From: Mycolicibacterium frederiksbergense
GTDB taxonomy: Bacteria; Actinomycetota; Actinomycetes; Mycobacteriales; Mycobacteriaceae
Assembly: GCF_029893345.1 (NCBI RefSeq)
Contig: NZ_JARXVE010000012.1
Coordinates: forward strand, 1-64,000
Direction of reading: 5' to 3'
DNA: 64,000 nt
Shown: positions 32,597 to 41,542 of the stretch, piece by piece
Numbering within the stretch: position 1 is the first letter of the stretch
How the letters are laid out: each line of letters opens with the position of its first letter
The notes under the pieces: generated by a model
The model's input: only the letters and a program-made list of their open reading frames with translations
What the model was told of the DNA's origin: nothing
Database searches by the model: none
Position numbers and translations under genes: made by a program

Positions 32597-33439
32597 TCAC
32601 GGCTTGGTGATGCTGCGCGGCTCAAGTCCGAGCGATCGCACGTGCTCGGCGATGGCGCCGAGGTTCGTCGTCCACACGTCGGTGTGCTCCAGCACGTAAC
32701 GCATCAGATCGTCGAGTTCGGCTGCCCGCGAAGCCCGTCCGGTCAGGAACGGGTGATTGGTCAGCACCCAGCAGGCCCCGGCGCGGCGCAGAGCGTCGAA
32801 CTCCAGCTGCCACAGTTCCCGCGCCTTACGCGGGCTTTCGATCAGACCGGACCCGGAGATATCGGGCAGAAAGCAGTACTGCTCCCAGTCATCGAGCGCC
32901 CACTGGATCGGGATCTCCACCAGCGAGGTGTCGCCGACTGCCAGCTCATAGGGGCAGTCGGCGTCCATCAGGCTGGAGTCGTACAAGAAACCGCGATCCG
33001 CCAGCAGAGAAGGGGTGTGCCAGGACAGATCCCACATCGGCGCGCGATAACCGACCGGCCGCACCCCGGCCACCTCGGCCAGCGCCTCCAGCCCGCGGTC
33101 CAGCGCGACGATCTCCTCTTCCAGGGTCAGCGCGGTCGGCTGCTCGTGCAGATACCCGTGGTGGGCGATCTCATGTCCGGCCGCCACGATGGCGCGCACC
33201 GCGTCGGGATAGCGGTGCGCAGTGTGGCCGGGGACGAAGAACGTCGACGGAATCTGGTGGCGCTCAAGCAGATCCAGAATCCGCGGAATGCCGACCAGCG
33301 GCCCGTAGGCCTGGTGCGACATCACGCTCATCCGGGCCGCCACACCCTCGTTGCCCCACAGCACCGCCGACTCGGCGTCCACATCGAAGGTGAACGCCGC
33401 GGCCGCGGTTTTACCTTCAGGCCAACGGAATTCAGCCAT
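32597..33439 (-). CDS. Polysaccharide deacetylase/PuuE-like amide hydrolase
   Basis: A 280-residue NodB-type protein. The N-terminal TFDVDAESAVLWG, the metal His pair in HEIAHHGYLHE and GYRAPMWDLS are present. No signal peptide is visible, so it is cytoplasmic and more like cyclic-amide hydrolases (PuuE-type allantoinase) than envelope deacetylases. Its ATG overlaps the ureohydrolase stop by 8 nt, so the two are coupled. It is the last gene of a five-gene nitrogen-compound operon. Confidence 0.83.
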   Translation of the reverse strand: MAEFRWPEGKTAAAAFTFDVDAESAVLWGNEGVAARMSVMSHQAYGPLVGIPRILDLLERHQIPSTFFVPGHTAHRYPDAVRAIVAAGHEIAHHGYLHEQPTALTLEEEIVALDRGLEALAEVAGVRPVGYRAPMWDLSWHTPSLLADRGFLYDSSLMDADCPYELAVGDTSLVEIPIQWALDDWEQYCFLPDISGSGLIESPRKARELWQLEFDALRRAGACWVLTNHPFLTGRASRAAELDDLMRYVLEHTDVWTTNLGAIAEHVRSLGLEPRSITKP

Positions 33440-34424
33440 GGTTTTCCGCCATCAGGGTGATCAGTTCATAGGCCAGGTTGGCCGCGGCCACCGCGGTGAC
33501 GTCGCCGCTGTCGTAGGACGGGGCCACCTCCACCACATCGGCGCCCACGATCGGCAACCCGCGCATGGACCGCAACACCGCCACCAGCTCGCGGCTGGTC
33601 ATCCCGCCGATCTCGGGGGTCCCGGTGCCCGGCGCGAAGGCCGGGTCCAGCACGTCGATGTCGATCGACACGTACACCGGGTGCTCGCCGACCCGTTCCC
33701 GGATCCGGTCGACAACCCCGTCGACGCCGATGCGGTCGATATCGCGGCAGTGCACCACGGTGAAGCCCAGCGACTCGTCGTCGAGCAGGTCGGCGCGGTC
33801 ATAGAGCGAACCGCGGATCCCGACGTGTGCGGAGCGATCCTTGACCAGCAGGCCCTGCTCGGAGGCCCGGCGGAACGGGGTGCCGTGTGTGCAGGGCGCA
33901 CCGAAGTAGGTGTCCCAGGTGTCCAGGTGGGCGTCGAAGTGCACCAACGCCACCGGGCCGTGCACGGCGTGCATGGCCTGCAGGGCCGGCAGCGCGATGG
34001 TGTGGTCACCACCGAGCATCACCACCCGCTGCTGCGGTCGGGTCAGTAGCCCCGCGATGCCCTCGCGGACCTGGTCCACGGCCGCATCGATGTCGAAGGG
34101 GTTGGCCGCGATGTCCCCGGCGTCGACCACCTGGGCCTGCGCGAACGGGCTGACATCCAGCGCCGGGTGATAGGGCTTGAGCAGACGCGAAGCCTGCCGG
34201 ATCGCGGCCGGACCGAACCGGGCGCCGGGCCGGTAGGTGACTCCGCTGTCGAACGGCACCCCGACCACCGCGATGTCATAGTCATCGACCTCGTAGCGCT
34301 GCGGCAGCCGGGCGAAGGTGGCGATGCCGGCATACCGCGGCACCTCCTGCGCGTCGACCTGGCCGACCTTTCCTGTCGCCGACCGTACGTACGGCTGGTT
34401 TGTCACCTGCTCCCTTTCCGTCAT
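33432..34424 (-). CDS. Ureohydrolase (agmatinase/guanidinobutyrase family)
   Basis: A 330-residue binuclear manganese hydrolase that releases urea from a guanidino compound. Metal motifs are GGDHTI (138-143), DAHLDTWD (164-171) and SIDIDVLDPAFAPGTGTPE near 247-265. Substrate loops do not allow agmatine, guanidinobutyrate or guanidinopropionate to be separated by eye. The ATG at 34424 overlaps the preceding SDR stop as ATGA. Coupling to a deacetylase-like enzyme, two SDRs and a transporter points to catabolism of an imported guanidino substrate. Confidence 0.88.
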   Translation of the reverse strand: MTEREQVTNQPYVRSATGKVGQVDAQEVPRYAGIATFARLPQRYEVDDYDIAVVGVPFDSGVTYRPGARFGPAAIRQASRLLKPYHPALDVSPFAQAQVVDAGDIAANPFDIDAAVDQVREGIAGLLTRPQQRVVMLGGDHTIALPALQAMHAVHGPVALVHFDAHLDTWDTYFGAPCTHGTPFRRASEQGLLVKDRSAHVGIRGSLYDRADLLDDESLGFTVVHCRDIDRIGVDGVVDRIRERVGEHPVYVSIDIDVLDPAFAPGTGTPEIGGMTSRELVAVLRSMRGLPIVGADVVEVAPSYDSGDVTAVAAANLAYELITLMAENHG

Positions 34425-35182
34425 GCTCTGGTCCTGGTGGACCCGCCGTTGCAGGCGATGACCTGCCCGACCACGGCCGACATATCGAAGTCGGCCAAGA
34501 ACTGCACCGCGGCCGCGATCTCATCGACAGAACCGATGCGGCCCAATGGAATCGACTGGGCGTAACGCTGATGCATGTCGGCCAGGTCGATCCCGGCGGC
34601 GTCGGCATCCACCTGTAGCTGCGGGGTATCGGTCACCCCCGGCGCAACCGCGTTGACGATGATGCCCTCCGGAGCCAACTCCCGGCCCAGGGTCTTGACC
34701 AACGCGATCAGCCCGGCCTTGGATGCCGCGTAGGCGGTGGCCTCCGGCCAGCCGATGACGCCCCACTCACTCGACATCACCACGATCCGGCCGGCACCGA
34801 GCCGGCGCATGTGTGGCAGCACCGCCTGCACCAGATGGAAGGTGCCGCCCAGATTGGTGTCGATGACCCGCCACCAGTCCGCCTCGTCGTGCTCGAGCAG
34901 CGGGGCCATGGTCATGTAGGCATGGTTGGCGACCAGCACATCGAGCCGGCCCGTGGCGTCCGCCACCGCATCGGCGATCCGGACACAGGTCTGCGGGTCG
35001 CTGACATCGCCGGGCACGGCCAGCCCGCCGATCTCGGCGGCCACCGCGTCCAGGGCCGCACTGGCCCGAATGTCGTTGACCGCCACCGTCGCTCCCGCGG
35101 CGGCCAGCCGACGGGCGTGCGCGACACCCATGCCTTGTGCGGCGCCGGTCACCAGTGCGACCCGGCCTTGCAGCGAGCTCAT
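34421..35182 (-). CDS. SDR oxidoreductase 1 of the nitrogen operon
   Basis: A 253-residue classical SDR: TGAAQGMG near 12-19, NHAY instead of NNAG in the fourth strand region, the Ser in MSSEWG and YAASK. The C-terminal CNGGSTRTRA is unusual for its basic tail. The start at 35182 overlaps the upstream SDR stop (ATGA). The substrate is unknown; with its paralog it may oxidise hydroxy intermediates. Confidence 0.87.
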   Translation of the reverse strand: MSSLQGRVALVTGAAQGMGVAHARRLAAAGATVAVNDIRASAALDAVAAEIGGLAVPGDVSDPQTCVRIADAVADATGRLDVLVANHAYMTMAPLLEHDEADWWRVIDTNLGGTFHLVQAVLPHMRRLGAGRIVVMSSEWGVIGWPEATAYAASKAGLIALVKTLGRELAPEGIIVNAVAPGVTDTPQLQVDADAAGIDLADMHQRYAQSIPLGRIGSVDEIAAAVQFLADFDMSAVVGQVIACNGGSTRTRA

Positions 35183-35877
35183 ATCACCGCTCCCGAGTTG
35201 ACGTTGACGACATCGCCGGTGCTGAACGTGGCGTCGCACACCAGGTATTGCACGCAGCGCGCCACCTCGGCCGGAGAGACCAGCCGGCCCAGCGGCAGCG
35301 TTGCCAGATAATCTGCTGCGCGCCAAGGAGAATCGTCGGCAAGCAGCGGAGTGTCGGTCGGCCCGGGGGCTACCGCGTTCACCCGCACCCCGCGATCGGC
35401 CACCTCGGCGGCCAGGCTGCGCACCATACCGATAATGGCACCCTTGGCCGCCGCATAGTGCGCGTCATCCTCGCCGCCGCCCACCGCGAGCTCACTGGCC
35501 ACGGCGACCACCGCACCCGAGCCACGCTCCAGCATGTCCGGCAGGCACGCCCGCGCCGCGTGGAACAACCCACCCAGGTGCACCCGCAGCATGCGCTGCC
35601 AGGACTGGGTGCTGATCTGGCTGACCGGCGCCATCTCATAGTGGCCCGCCGAGGTCACCAACGCGTCCACCGGGCCGAGCCGCCGCCGGATCTCGGCGAC
35701 CGCGCCGGCCACCGCGACACCGTCGGAAACATCAACCGCGACAGCATGATCCGCTTGGGTTTCACCGGACAGATCGAGCGTGCCGACCCGGAAGCCCCGG
35801 TCCTGCAGTGCGGCCACCACCGCGGCGCCGATCCCGCTGGCCCCGCCGGTGACGACCGCGACACGTGTCTCAGTCAT
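35179..35877 (-). CDS. SDR oxidoreductase 2 of the nitrogen operon
   Basis: A 232-residue SDR with TGGASGIG at about 10-17, TSAGHYE in place of NNAG, Ser in VASELAVGGG and YAAAK. Its ATG lies inside the transporter's last codons (8-nt overlap), so translation is coupled. It shares PGPTDTPLL and PLGRLVSPAEVA features with SDR 1 but is clearly distinct. Confidence 0.87.
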   Translation of the reverse strand: MTETRVAVVTGGASGIGAAVVAALQDRGFRVGTLDLSGETQADHAVAVDVSDGVAVAGAVAEIRRRLGPVDALVTSAGHYEMAPVSQISTQSWQRMLRVHLGGLFHAARACLPDMLERGSGAVVAVASELAVGGGEDDAHYAAAKGAIIGMVRSLAAEVADRGVRVNAVAPGPTDTPLLADDSPWRAADYLATLPLGRLVSPAEVARCVQYLVCDATFSTGDVVNVNSGAVI

Positions 35878-37366
35878 CGGCGGTCACCTTGCCGTCGGCG
35901 AGTTCATCGGCGAGCTCGTCGAGTGCCTCGACGTCGTCGATCACCGCGACAGCCAGGATCCGGCGGCGCACGCTGAGCAGCACACCCAGCCCGGCCACGG
36001 CCAGCACCACCACTCCGATCCACACCGACCAGTCCAGGTAGCGCTGCTCGAAAGCCGCTCGCGGCCAAGAGATATTGAGGAACTGCAGCGAGGCCCACAC
36101 CACGGCCACCACGGCGACCGGCAGGGTGGCCCGACCCAGGGAGAAGTTGGCCGGCGTCCACGCCTTGCGCAGCACCACCACCAGGAATCCGATCAACGGG
36201 AACAGGAAGGCCAGGTAGAAGCCACCGGCGGTGAAGTTCACCATCAGCGAGTAGACATCACCGGCGACGACGCTGAGCAGGAACAACCCGGCACCGACGA
36301 CGGTCGTGACCAGGATCGCCACCACCGGGATGCGGGCCTTGCCGCGCAGCTGGGCCAGCACACCGGCCGCAGGCAGCGCACCATCACGGGCGTACGCCCA
36401 GATCACCCGCGAAGCCGAGGTCTGCAGGGCCAGGAAGCTGGCCAGGAAGCCGATGACGAACATCACCTCGACCGGTTTGGCGACGCCGTGTCCCAGTGCC
36501 GCGGTGAGGGTTTCATACACCGGGTCGGCGACCGCGCCCTGGGCCACCGCATCCAGGTCCGGGATGGCCAGGATGATGGCCAGGCTGGAGTAGCCGACCA
36601 CCAGCGCGATGAACGCCAGCGAGAACAGCACCGCCTTGGGCAGGTACCGGCGCGGTTCGTGCACCTCCTCGGCGATCGCCCCGGCGCTTTCGAAGCCGAC
36701 GAACGACCAGCCGATGAAGGCCACCGCCATCAGGAACGGGCCGCTCAGATAGGCCCAGCCGTCGAAGTCCGCGCCGCCGCCCTGGAACAGCACCGACAGC
36801 GAGTTGTTGCGGTGGAACAGCAGCAGCCAGGTGCCCAGCACTACCGAGCCGATCACCTCGGCGGCGATGCTGGCCATCATGAAGATTTTCAACGCCTGCC
36901 GGCCGACCAGGTTCACCGCGGTCCCGGCCAACAGGATCACCAGCGCGATCAGGGCCAGCGTGCCACCCGAGGGCGCCTCGATCCCGACGATGGTGGCGAC
37001 GAAGCCGGCCGCACCGAGCGCGACGGTGGCCATGGCGATCACCAGCGTCCACATGTACGCCCAGCCGGCGAACCAGCCGTATGAGGTGCCCAGCAGTCGC
37101 CGCGACCACTGGTAGATCGAACCCTCCAACGGCCAGCGCGACACCAGCATCGCGAACACCAGGGCGACCAGGAACTGCCCGCCGAACACCAGCGCAAAGC
37201 CCCACCAGAAGCTCGGGCCTGCGGCAGACAATGCCAAACCGAAGATGCCGTACAGCGCGACGATCGGCGAGATGAACGCGAAGGCGAACGCGAACGCCGA
37301 CCACAGCGAGAACTCGCGGCGCAGAACCTGCGGCCCTTCGCGGTCGGTACTGGGCGATGGGGTCAT
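35870..37366 (-). CDS. APC-family amino acid/amine transporter
   Basis: A 498-residue permease with about 12 membrane segments, starting FSLWSAFAFAFAFISPIVALYGIF, and the GWSFVGFESAGAIAEEVHEPRR motif shared by APC importers. A charged, acidic C-terminal tail of about 35 residues is cytoplasmic. GAGGGAG lies 4 nt before ATG 37366, preferred over an upstream GTG. It is the first gene of the five-gene operon and probably imports its substrate. Confidence 0.88.
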   Translation of the reverse strand: MTPSPSTDREGPQVLRREFSLWSAFAFAFAFISPIVALYGIFGLALSAAGPSFWWGFALVFGGQFLVALVFAMLVSRWPLEGSIYQWSRRLLGTSYGWFAGWAYMWTLVIAMATVALGAAGFVATIVGIEAPSGGTLALIALVILLAGTAVNLVGRQALKIFMMASIAAEVIGSVVLGTWLLLFHRNNSLSVLFQGGGADFDGWAYLSGPFLMAVAFIGWSFVGFESAGAIAEEVHEPRRYLPKAVLFSLAFIALVVGYSSLAIILAIPDLDAVAQGAVADPVYETLTAALGHGVAKPVEVMFVIGFLASFLALQTSASRVIWAYARDGALPAAGVLAQLRGKARIPVVAILVTTVVGAGLFLLSVVAGDVYSLMVNFTAGGFYLAFLFPLIGFLVVVLRKAWTPANFSLGRATLPVAVVAVVWASLQFLNISWPRAAFEQRYLDWSVWIGVVVLAVAGLGVLLSVRRRILAVAVIDDVEALDELADELADGKVTADD

Positions 37367-37406
37367 GGTGCTCCCTCTGACGTGGTTGCGAGGAACTATC
37401 GCCCGC

Positions 37407-37465
37407 GGTGGTGCAACCGCCAAGCGATGCGCCCGAACACGCTGCGAACACACCGTCGCACCACC
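37407..37465. promoter_or_regulatory. Candidate operator in the divergent PucR region
   Basis: GGTGGTGCAAC (37407-37417) and GTCGCACCACC (37455-37465) are inverted repeats with one mismatch inside the 164-bp gap between the transporter and the PucR gene. Confidence 0.35.
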
Positions 37466-37517
37466 CCCGCATTGGAGGATCCGACAACGCAGGCCGCCAC
37501 CGGTGCGACGACAGCGT

Positions 37518-37523
37518 TACGCT
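37518..37523 (+). promoter_or_regulatory. TACGCT -10 element of the pucR-type gene, leaderless
   Basis: TACGCT ends 7 nt before ATG 37531 with no ribosome site. Confidence 0.5.
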
Positions 37524-37530
37524 CTTCCCT

Positions 37531-38907
37531 ATGTCGGAAGGCACCGACGTCGTACCGACACTGCGCGATCTGCTGGCGTCCCATCAGGGCCTGCTGCTGC
37601 CCGAGCCCTCCACCGGGGACCTGGACCGCCCGATCAGTTGGGTCCACACCACCGAACTGCGGGACCCGTCGCGATATCTGCACGGCGGCGAACTGGTGTG
37701 CACGGTGGGGATCAGCCTGCAGACCGCCCAGGACTGCACGGCATTCGTCGACTCGCTGACCCGGGCCGACGCCGCCGGGCTGTGCTTCGGGATCGGCGAT
37801 GTGCACGACACCGTCCCGTTCGCACTGATCAACGCGGCCACCAACGATGGCCTGCCGATTCTCATCGCCCCGCCCAATGTGCCGTTCTCGTCGGTGAGCC
37901 GATACGTCGCCGATTTCCAGCTCGGCGGGGAGCTCGCCGTCGCGCGGGCTACCAATTCCCTGATGCCCGAGCTGCTTTCATCGCAGCGTCGGCGCGAATC
38001 GGTGCGCCAACTGCTGGACCGGGCCGGCCAGGTGCTGGACTGCTACTTCCTGCTGGATCCGGACGGGGCACCCGACGATGCAGCGGCGACGGTGGTGCTC
38101 GACGGGCTGGGCACCCTGGCCTGGGTGGGCAGCGGCGATCCGCCCGAGACCGCCGTACTGGATCTGATCGCGCGCTTCGTCCAGGCCGCCCAGAGCGAAC
38201 GCAACATCGAGTCGGCGCTGGCCCGCGAACGGGTCGGGCAGCTGCTGTCGCTGATCGAGCGGCGAATGTTGCTGCCCGACGCGCTCAATCAACTGCTGGA
38301 CTGGCCGGGGCTGTCCGCTTCGGAGCTGACCTGCTCGGCCTGGCCCGCCGGGGCGGGCGCGGTGCTGTCGATGGCGCTTCCCGACGCCCTGGTCGGCGAC
38401 GCACCCGAGGTGTGCCTGGTGCTGCAATCCGGTGCGCTCACCGAGACCGCCGGCGAACTCTCATTGCCCTCGGGGCGCGCCGCGGCCGCACCGCTGGCCG
38501 AGCTGGGCGCGGCGATCACCCAGGCCCGCATCGCCCTTGACCTGGCCCAGCAGCACGGCGGCAGCGTCGGCCCGGATCAGCTGAGCACGTTCGACAGCCT
38601 GCTGGAAAGTCTGCCGTTGAACCGGTTGGCCCCGTTCAAAACCCAACTCATCGATCCGCTGGAGCATCTCGACCGGGAGCGCGGTACCCAGCACGTACGA
38701 ACCCTGCGGGCCTTCCTGGCCACCAACGGCTCACTCATCGACACCGCCCGCGAGCTGTTCCTGCACACCAATACCGTGCGGCACCGGCTCGGCCGGATCA
38801 ACGAGATCACCGGACGCAACCCGATGAGTTTCGAGGACCAGGCCGCGTTCGCCATCGGGTTGCGGGCCAGCGACCGCGCCCGCCGCATGCCCGGGCGGCC
38901 CAACTGA
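37531..38907 (+). CDS. PucR/CdaR family transcriptional regulator
   Basis: A 458-residue regulator. The N-terminal PucR domain begins VVPTLRDLLASHQGLLLPEP; the middle is GAF-like; the C-terminal HTH is TLRAFLATNGSLIDTARELFLHTNTVRHRLGRIN, typical of PucR. These proteins usually activate nitrogen or purine catabolic operons in response to the substrate. Divergent placement from the transporter operon makes it the likely local regulator. Confidence 0.9.
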   Translation: MSEGTDVVPTLRDLLASHQGLLLPEPSTGDLDRPISWVHTTELRDPSRYLHGGELVCTVGISLQTAQDCTAFVDSLTRADAAGLCFGIGDVHDTVPFALINAATNDGLPILIAPPNVPFSSVSRYVADFQLGGELAVARATNSLMPELLSSQRRRESVRQLLDRAGQVLDCYFLLDPDGAPDDAAATVVLDGLGTLAWVGSGDPPETAVLDLIARFVQAAQSERNIESALARERVGQLLSLIERRMLLPDALNQLLDWPGLSASELTCSAWPAGAGAVLSMALPDALVGDAPEVCLVLQSGALTETAGELSLPSGRAAAAPLAELGAAITQARIALDLAQQHGGSVGPDQLSTFDSLLESLPLNRLAPFKTQLIDPLEHLDRERGTQHVRTLRAFLATNGSLIDTARELFLHTNTVRHRLGRINEITGRNPMSFEDQAAFAIGLRASDRARRMPGRPN

Positions 38908-38942
38908 CCCGTGTCGCGAGCCGTGGCGGCAGCCGCCGGTGG

Positions 38943-38948
38943 TAGACA
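38943..38948 (+). promoter_or_regulatory. TAGACA -10-like element, leaderless
   Basis: TAGACA lies 7 nt before ATG 38956; the last base deviates from TANNNT. Confidence 0.4.
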
Positions 38949-38955
38949 GGGCGTT

Positions 38956-39339
38956 ATGGAAATCCTGGCCAGCCGGATATTGATCCGGCCGGTCGATTAT
39001 CAAAAGTCGGTGGCGTTCTATCGCGACCTGATCGGGCTGGCCATCGCCCGCGAATACGGTGCCGGCACAGTCTTTTACGCGGGCCAGTCGCTGATCGAGC
39101 TGGCCGGGCATCACACCCCCGCCGAGTCCGGGGAGTTCACCGGAGCACTGTGGTTGCAGGTGCGCGACGTCTACGCCGCCCAGGCCGAACTCCAGGGCCG
39201 CGGCGTGCCGATCGCCCGGCCCGCCACCCAGGAGCCGTGGGGCCTGCACGAGATGCACGTGACCGATCCCGACGGCATCACCCTGATTTTCGTCCAGGTA
39301 CCCGAAACCCATCCGCTGCGCCGGGACACCCGGAACTGA
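38956..39339 (+). CDS. Glyoxalase/dioxygenase-fold protein (Rv0546c-like)
   Basis: A 127-residue vicinal-oxygen-chelate protein. Two beta-alpha-beta-beta-beta halves are visible, with metal-site candidates His in LASRILIRP-VDY region (absent), Glu in LIELAGH, His in GLHEMHVTDPDG and Glu near the C-terminus. A role in small-molecule detoxification is possible. It matches Rv0546c in length and context. The inserted nitrogen island lies between it and the Rv0547c-like SDR. Confidence 0.87.
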   Translation: MEILASRILIRPVDYQKSVAFYRDLIGLAIAREYGAGTVFYAGQSLIELAGHHTPAESGEFTGALWLQVRDVYAAQAELQGRGVPIARPATQEPWGLHEMHVTDPDGITLIFVQVPETHPLRRDTRN

Positions 39340-39348
39340 CCGCCGGGC

Positions 39349-39657
39349 TCAGCGCAGCGGGGTCGCCAACGGCCAGCCCACCGAGGCCAGCCGGGCGGCG
39401 ACCTGGTTGATCTCGTCGGGATTGGGTTCCTTTTCGATGACGTTCTGCACCGCGATGCGAATGTCGTCGTCGGTCACCGGGCTGGCCCCGTCGCTGGACC
39501 GCAGGATGTCGTGGGTGGCCTGCACCACCTCGTCCTCGGACAACGACCGGGTCAGCAGCGCCAGCAACGCGAACTGGTCCTTGTGCGGCACCCCTTCGGG
39601 GTAGCCCGCACGCAGCCAGCTCAGCACGTTCTCCAGGAAGCTCGTCGATTCAGCCAT
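39349..39657 (-). CDS. DUF3349 protein, copy 1
   Basis: A 102-residue helical protein of the mycobacterial DUF3349 family (Rv0543c type); the function is unknown. AGYPEGVP and RLASVGWPL are shared with copy 2 at 41543. ATG 39657 is chosen because the longer frame runs into the neighbouring gene. It follows the Rv0544c-like gene by 5 nt in the pitA operon. It faces copy 2 in inverted orientation across the pitA block. Confidence 0.87.
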   Translation of the reverse strand: MAESTSFLENVLSWLRAGYPEGVPHKDQFALLALLTRSLSEDEVVQATHDILRSSDGASPVTDDDIRIAVQNVIEKEPNPDEINQVAARLASVGWPLATPLR

Positions 39658-39662
39658 TGCTC

Positions 39663-39947
39663 TCACTTCTTGGGCAGGAACGGGAACAGGTCGACACCGG
39701 TGTGGTGGATGATCGTGGTCCGGGTGATCCATGCGATGGCCACCAGGATCACCGCCGCTACCACGACGAACAACGCCAATCCAAGGAACTTCAAGGCCGG
39801 GTTGGGCGCACGGACGGTGCCGTCGGCGTCCGTCCCGCCGGCTCCGTTGGAGTAGGCCACCAATCCCGCGGCGAACACCGCGGGCAAACCGGCACCCAGC
39901 ACCAGCCCCACCACGAGCACCTTGAAGATGGCTTCCAGATAAGTCAT
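39663..39947 (-). CDS. Small membrane protein (Rv0544c-like)
   Basis: A 94-residue protein with two membrane helices (about 6-31 and 53-75) and a short C-terminal tail. The function is unknown. It lies between pitA and DUF3349 on one transcript, as Rv0544c does in M. tuberculosis. Confidence 0.85.
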   Translation of the reverse strand: MTYLEAIFKVLVVGLVLGAGLPAVFAAGLVAYSNGAGGTDADGTVRAPNPALKFLGLALFVVVAAVILVAIAWITRTTIIHHTGVDLFPFLPKK

Positions 39948-39997
39948 CGCGATTCCTTATGTCCGCTGAAGATGTCCGCTGAAGTCCGTCGGGTCGA

Positions 39998-41266
39998 TCA
40001 GACCGTGGCTTTGTCCGTGCCGGCCTTGTCGGCCTCGGGCGGGACGGTTCCGGGCGGGACGGTCTCGGCGGGCACCACCGAATTGGTGGTGGCATCCCAA
40101 TCCGCGTTGACGTTGTTGTGGTCGACCTTCTGCTGCTGGGCCCGCCACCACATGTACCCCGACAGGGCAACCAGGACCAGGAAGATCAGCCCGTCACCGA
40201 CCAGCGTCGAGGAGGCCAGCGACCCGACCCCGTGGGACAGCCAGAAGGCCAGCGCGCCGACGATGCCCGCGGCGGGCAGGGTGATCAGCCAAGCGACCGC
40301 CATCCGGCCGGCGACCGCCCAGCGCACCTCGGCCCCGGGCTTGCCGACGCCGCTGCCCAGGATCGAGCCGGTGGCGACGTGGGTGGTCGACAGCGCCATG
40401 CCGGCCGCGCTGGAGCTCAGGATGATCGCGGCCGAGGACGCCTCGGCGGCCAGACCCTGCGGGGATTCGATCTCGACCAGGCCCTTGCCCAGGGTGCGGA
40501 TGACCCGCCAGCCGCCGATGTAGGTGCCCAGACCGATGGCCAGCGCGCACGACGCGATGATCCAGAACGGCAACCCGTTCTGCTTCACATCCCCACCGAG
40601 GTGGCCGGTGGTGATGAGCGCGAGCGCGATGACGCCCATTGTCTTTTGCGCGTCGTTGGTTCCGTGCGACAACGCCACCAGCGACGCGGTGGCGATCTGT
40701 CCCCAGCGGAATCCCGCCTCGCGACGCTTGTGCGCGACCTTGCGGGTGATCCGGTACACCAACCAGGTTCCGCAGCTGGCGACGAGGCACGCGATCACCG
40801 GGGCGGCCACCGCGGGGATGAGCACCTTGTGGGTGACGCCGCTCCAGTTCACCCCGGCCAGCCCGATCGCGGCCAGACCGGCACCGATCAGACCGCCGAA
40901 CAGCGCGTGCGACGAGCTCGACGGGATGCCGAACAGCCAGGTCAACAGGTTCCACAGGATGCCGCCGATGAGGCCGGCGAAGATGATCGTCAGTCCGGTG
41001 GAGGCGTCGATCGACGGGATCAGCGCTCCGGTCTTGGAATCCTGAATCTTGAGTACCGAACTGGTGACGGTGATCGCGACCTCGACCGAAAGGAACGCGC
41101 CCACCAGGTTGAGCACCCCGGCCAGCAGCACCGCCGTCTTGGGCTTGAGAGCGCGGGTGGCGATCGAGGTGGCCATTGCGTTGCCGGTGTCATGAAAGCC
41201 GTTGGTGAAGTCAAAAGCCAGGGCCGTTGCTATCAGCAGCACCAGGACGATCAGCTCAGCGCTCAT
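39998..41266 (-). CDS. pitA: Low-affinity inorganic phosphate transporter PitA
   Basis: A 422-residue PiT-family proton/phosphate symporter. Both family repeats are visible, GFHDTGNAMA near 22-31 and SHGTNDAQKTMG near 203-214, with about 10-11 membrane segments and a charged C-terminal tail. The direct repeats GTTCAYCTA at 41362-41381, about 100 bp upstream, look like a PHO box, so control by the SenX3-RegX3 system is inferred. It is transcribed in the direction opposite to that expected from M. tuberculosis synteny. Confidence 0.94.
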   Translation of the reverse strand: MSAELIVLVLLIATALAFDFTNGFHDTGNAMATSIATRALKPKTAVLLAGVLNLVGAFLSVEVAITVTSSVLKIQDSKTGALIPSIDASTGLTIIFAGLIGGILWNLLTWLFGIPSSSSHALFGGLIGAGLAAIGLAGVNWSGVTHKVLIPAVAAPVIACLVASCGTWLVYRITRKVAHKRREAGFRWGQIATASLVALSHGTNDAQKTMGVIALALITTGHLGGDVKQNGLPFWIIASCALAIGLGTYIGGWRVIRTLGKGLVEIESPQGLAAEASSAAIILSSSAAGMALSTTHVATGSILGSGVGKPGAEVRWAVAGRMAVAWLITLPAAGIVGALAFWLSHGVGSLASSTLVGDGLIFLVLVALSGYMWWRAQQQKVDHNNVNADWDATTNSVVPAETVPPGTVPPEADKAGTDKATV

Positions 41267-41361
41267 GGGGCTAATTCTGTAGGACCACTGGCAATTTTGA
41301 CCAGCCGACAGTGGCTGAAAACACCCCTACTGACCAGGCATTTCAGCTACCCTCCAGATGA

Positions 41362-41381
41362 GTTCACCTAGTGTTCATCTA
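41362..41381. promoter_or_regulatory. PHO-box-like direct repeats
   Basis: GTTCACCTA (41362) and GTTCATCTA (41373) are spaced 11 bp start to start, and a weaker GTTCGCCGG lies a further 22 bp on (41395). Actinobacterial PhoP/RegX3 sites are 11-bp direct repeats of GTTCACC. They lie between divergent pitA and DUF3349-menE. Confidence 0.6.
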
Positions 41382-41542
41382 CTCAACCCGACCTGTTCGC
41401 CGGGTCGGTTTGCCGATTCCTGTGTGACCGATAAGTTCACTGCAAGCCGGAGTCGGCTGGCACAACTACCATCAATGCCTGCATACGGCGCAGTCGTATG
41501 AGCGGGGTTGCTCACTGGGATGCATCATCAGGAGTAGGCGCA

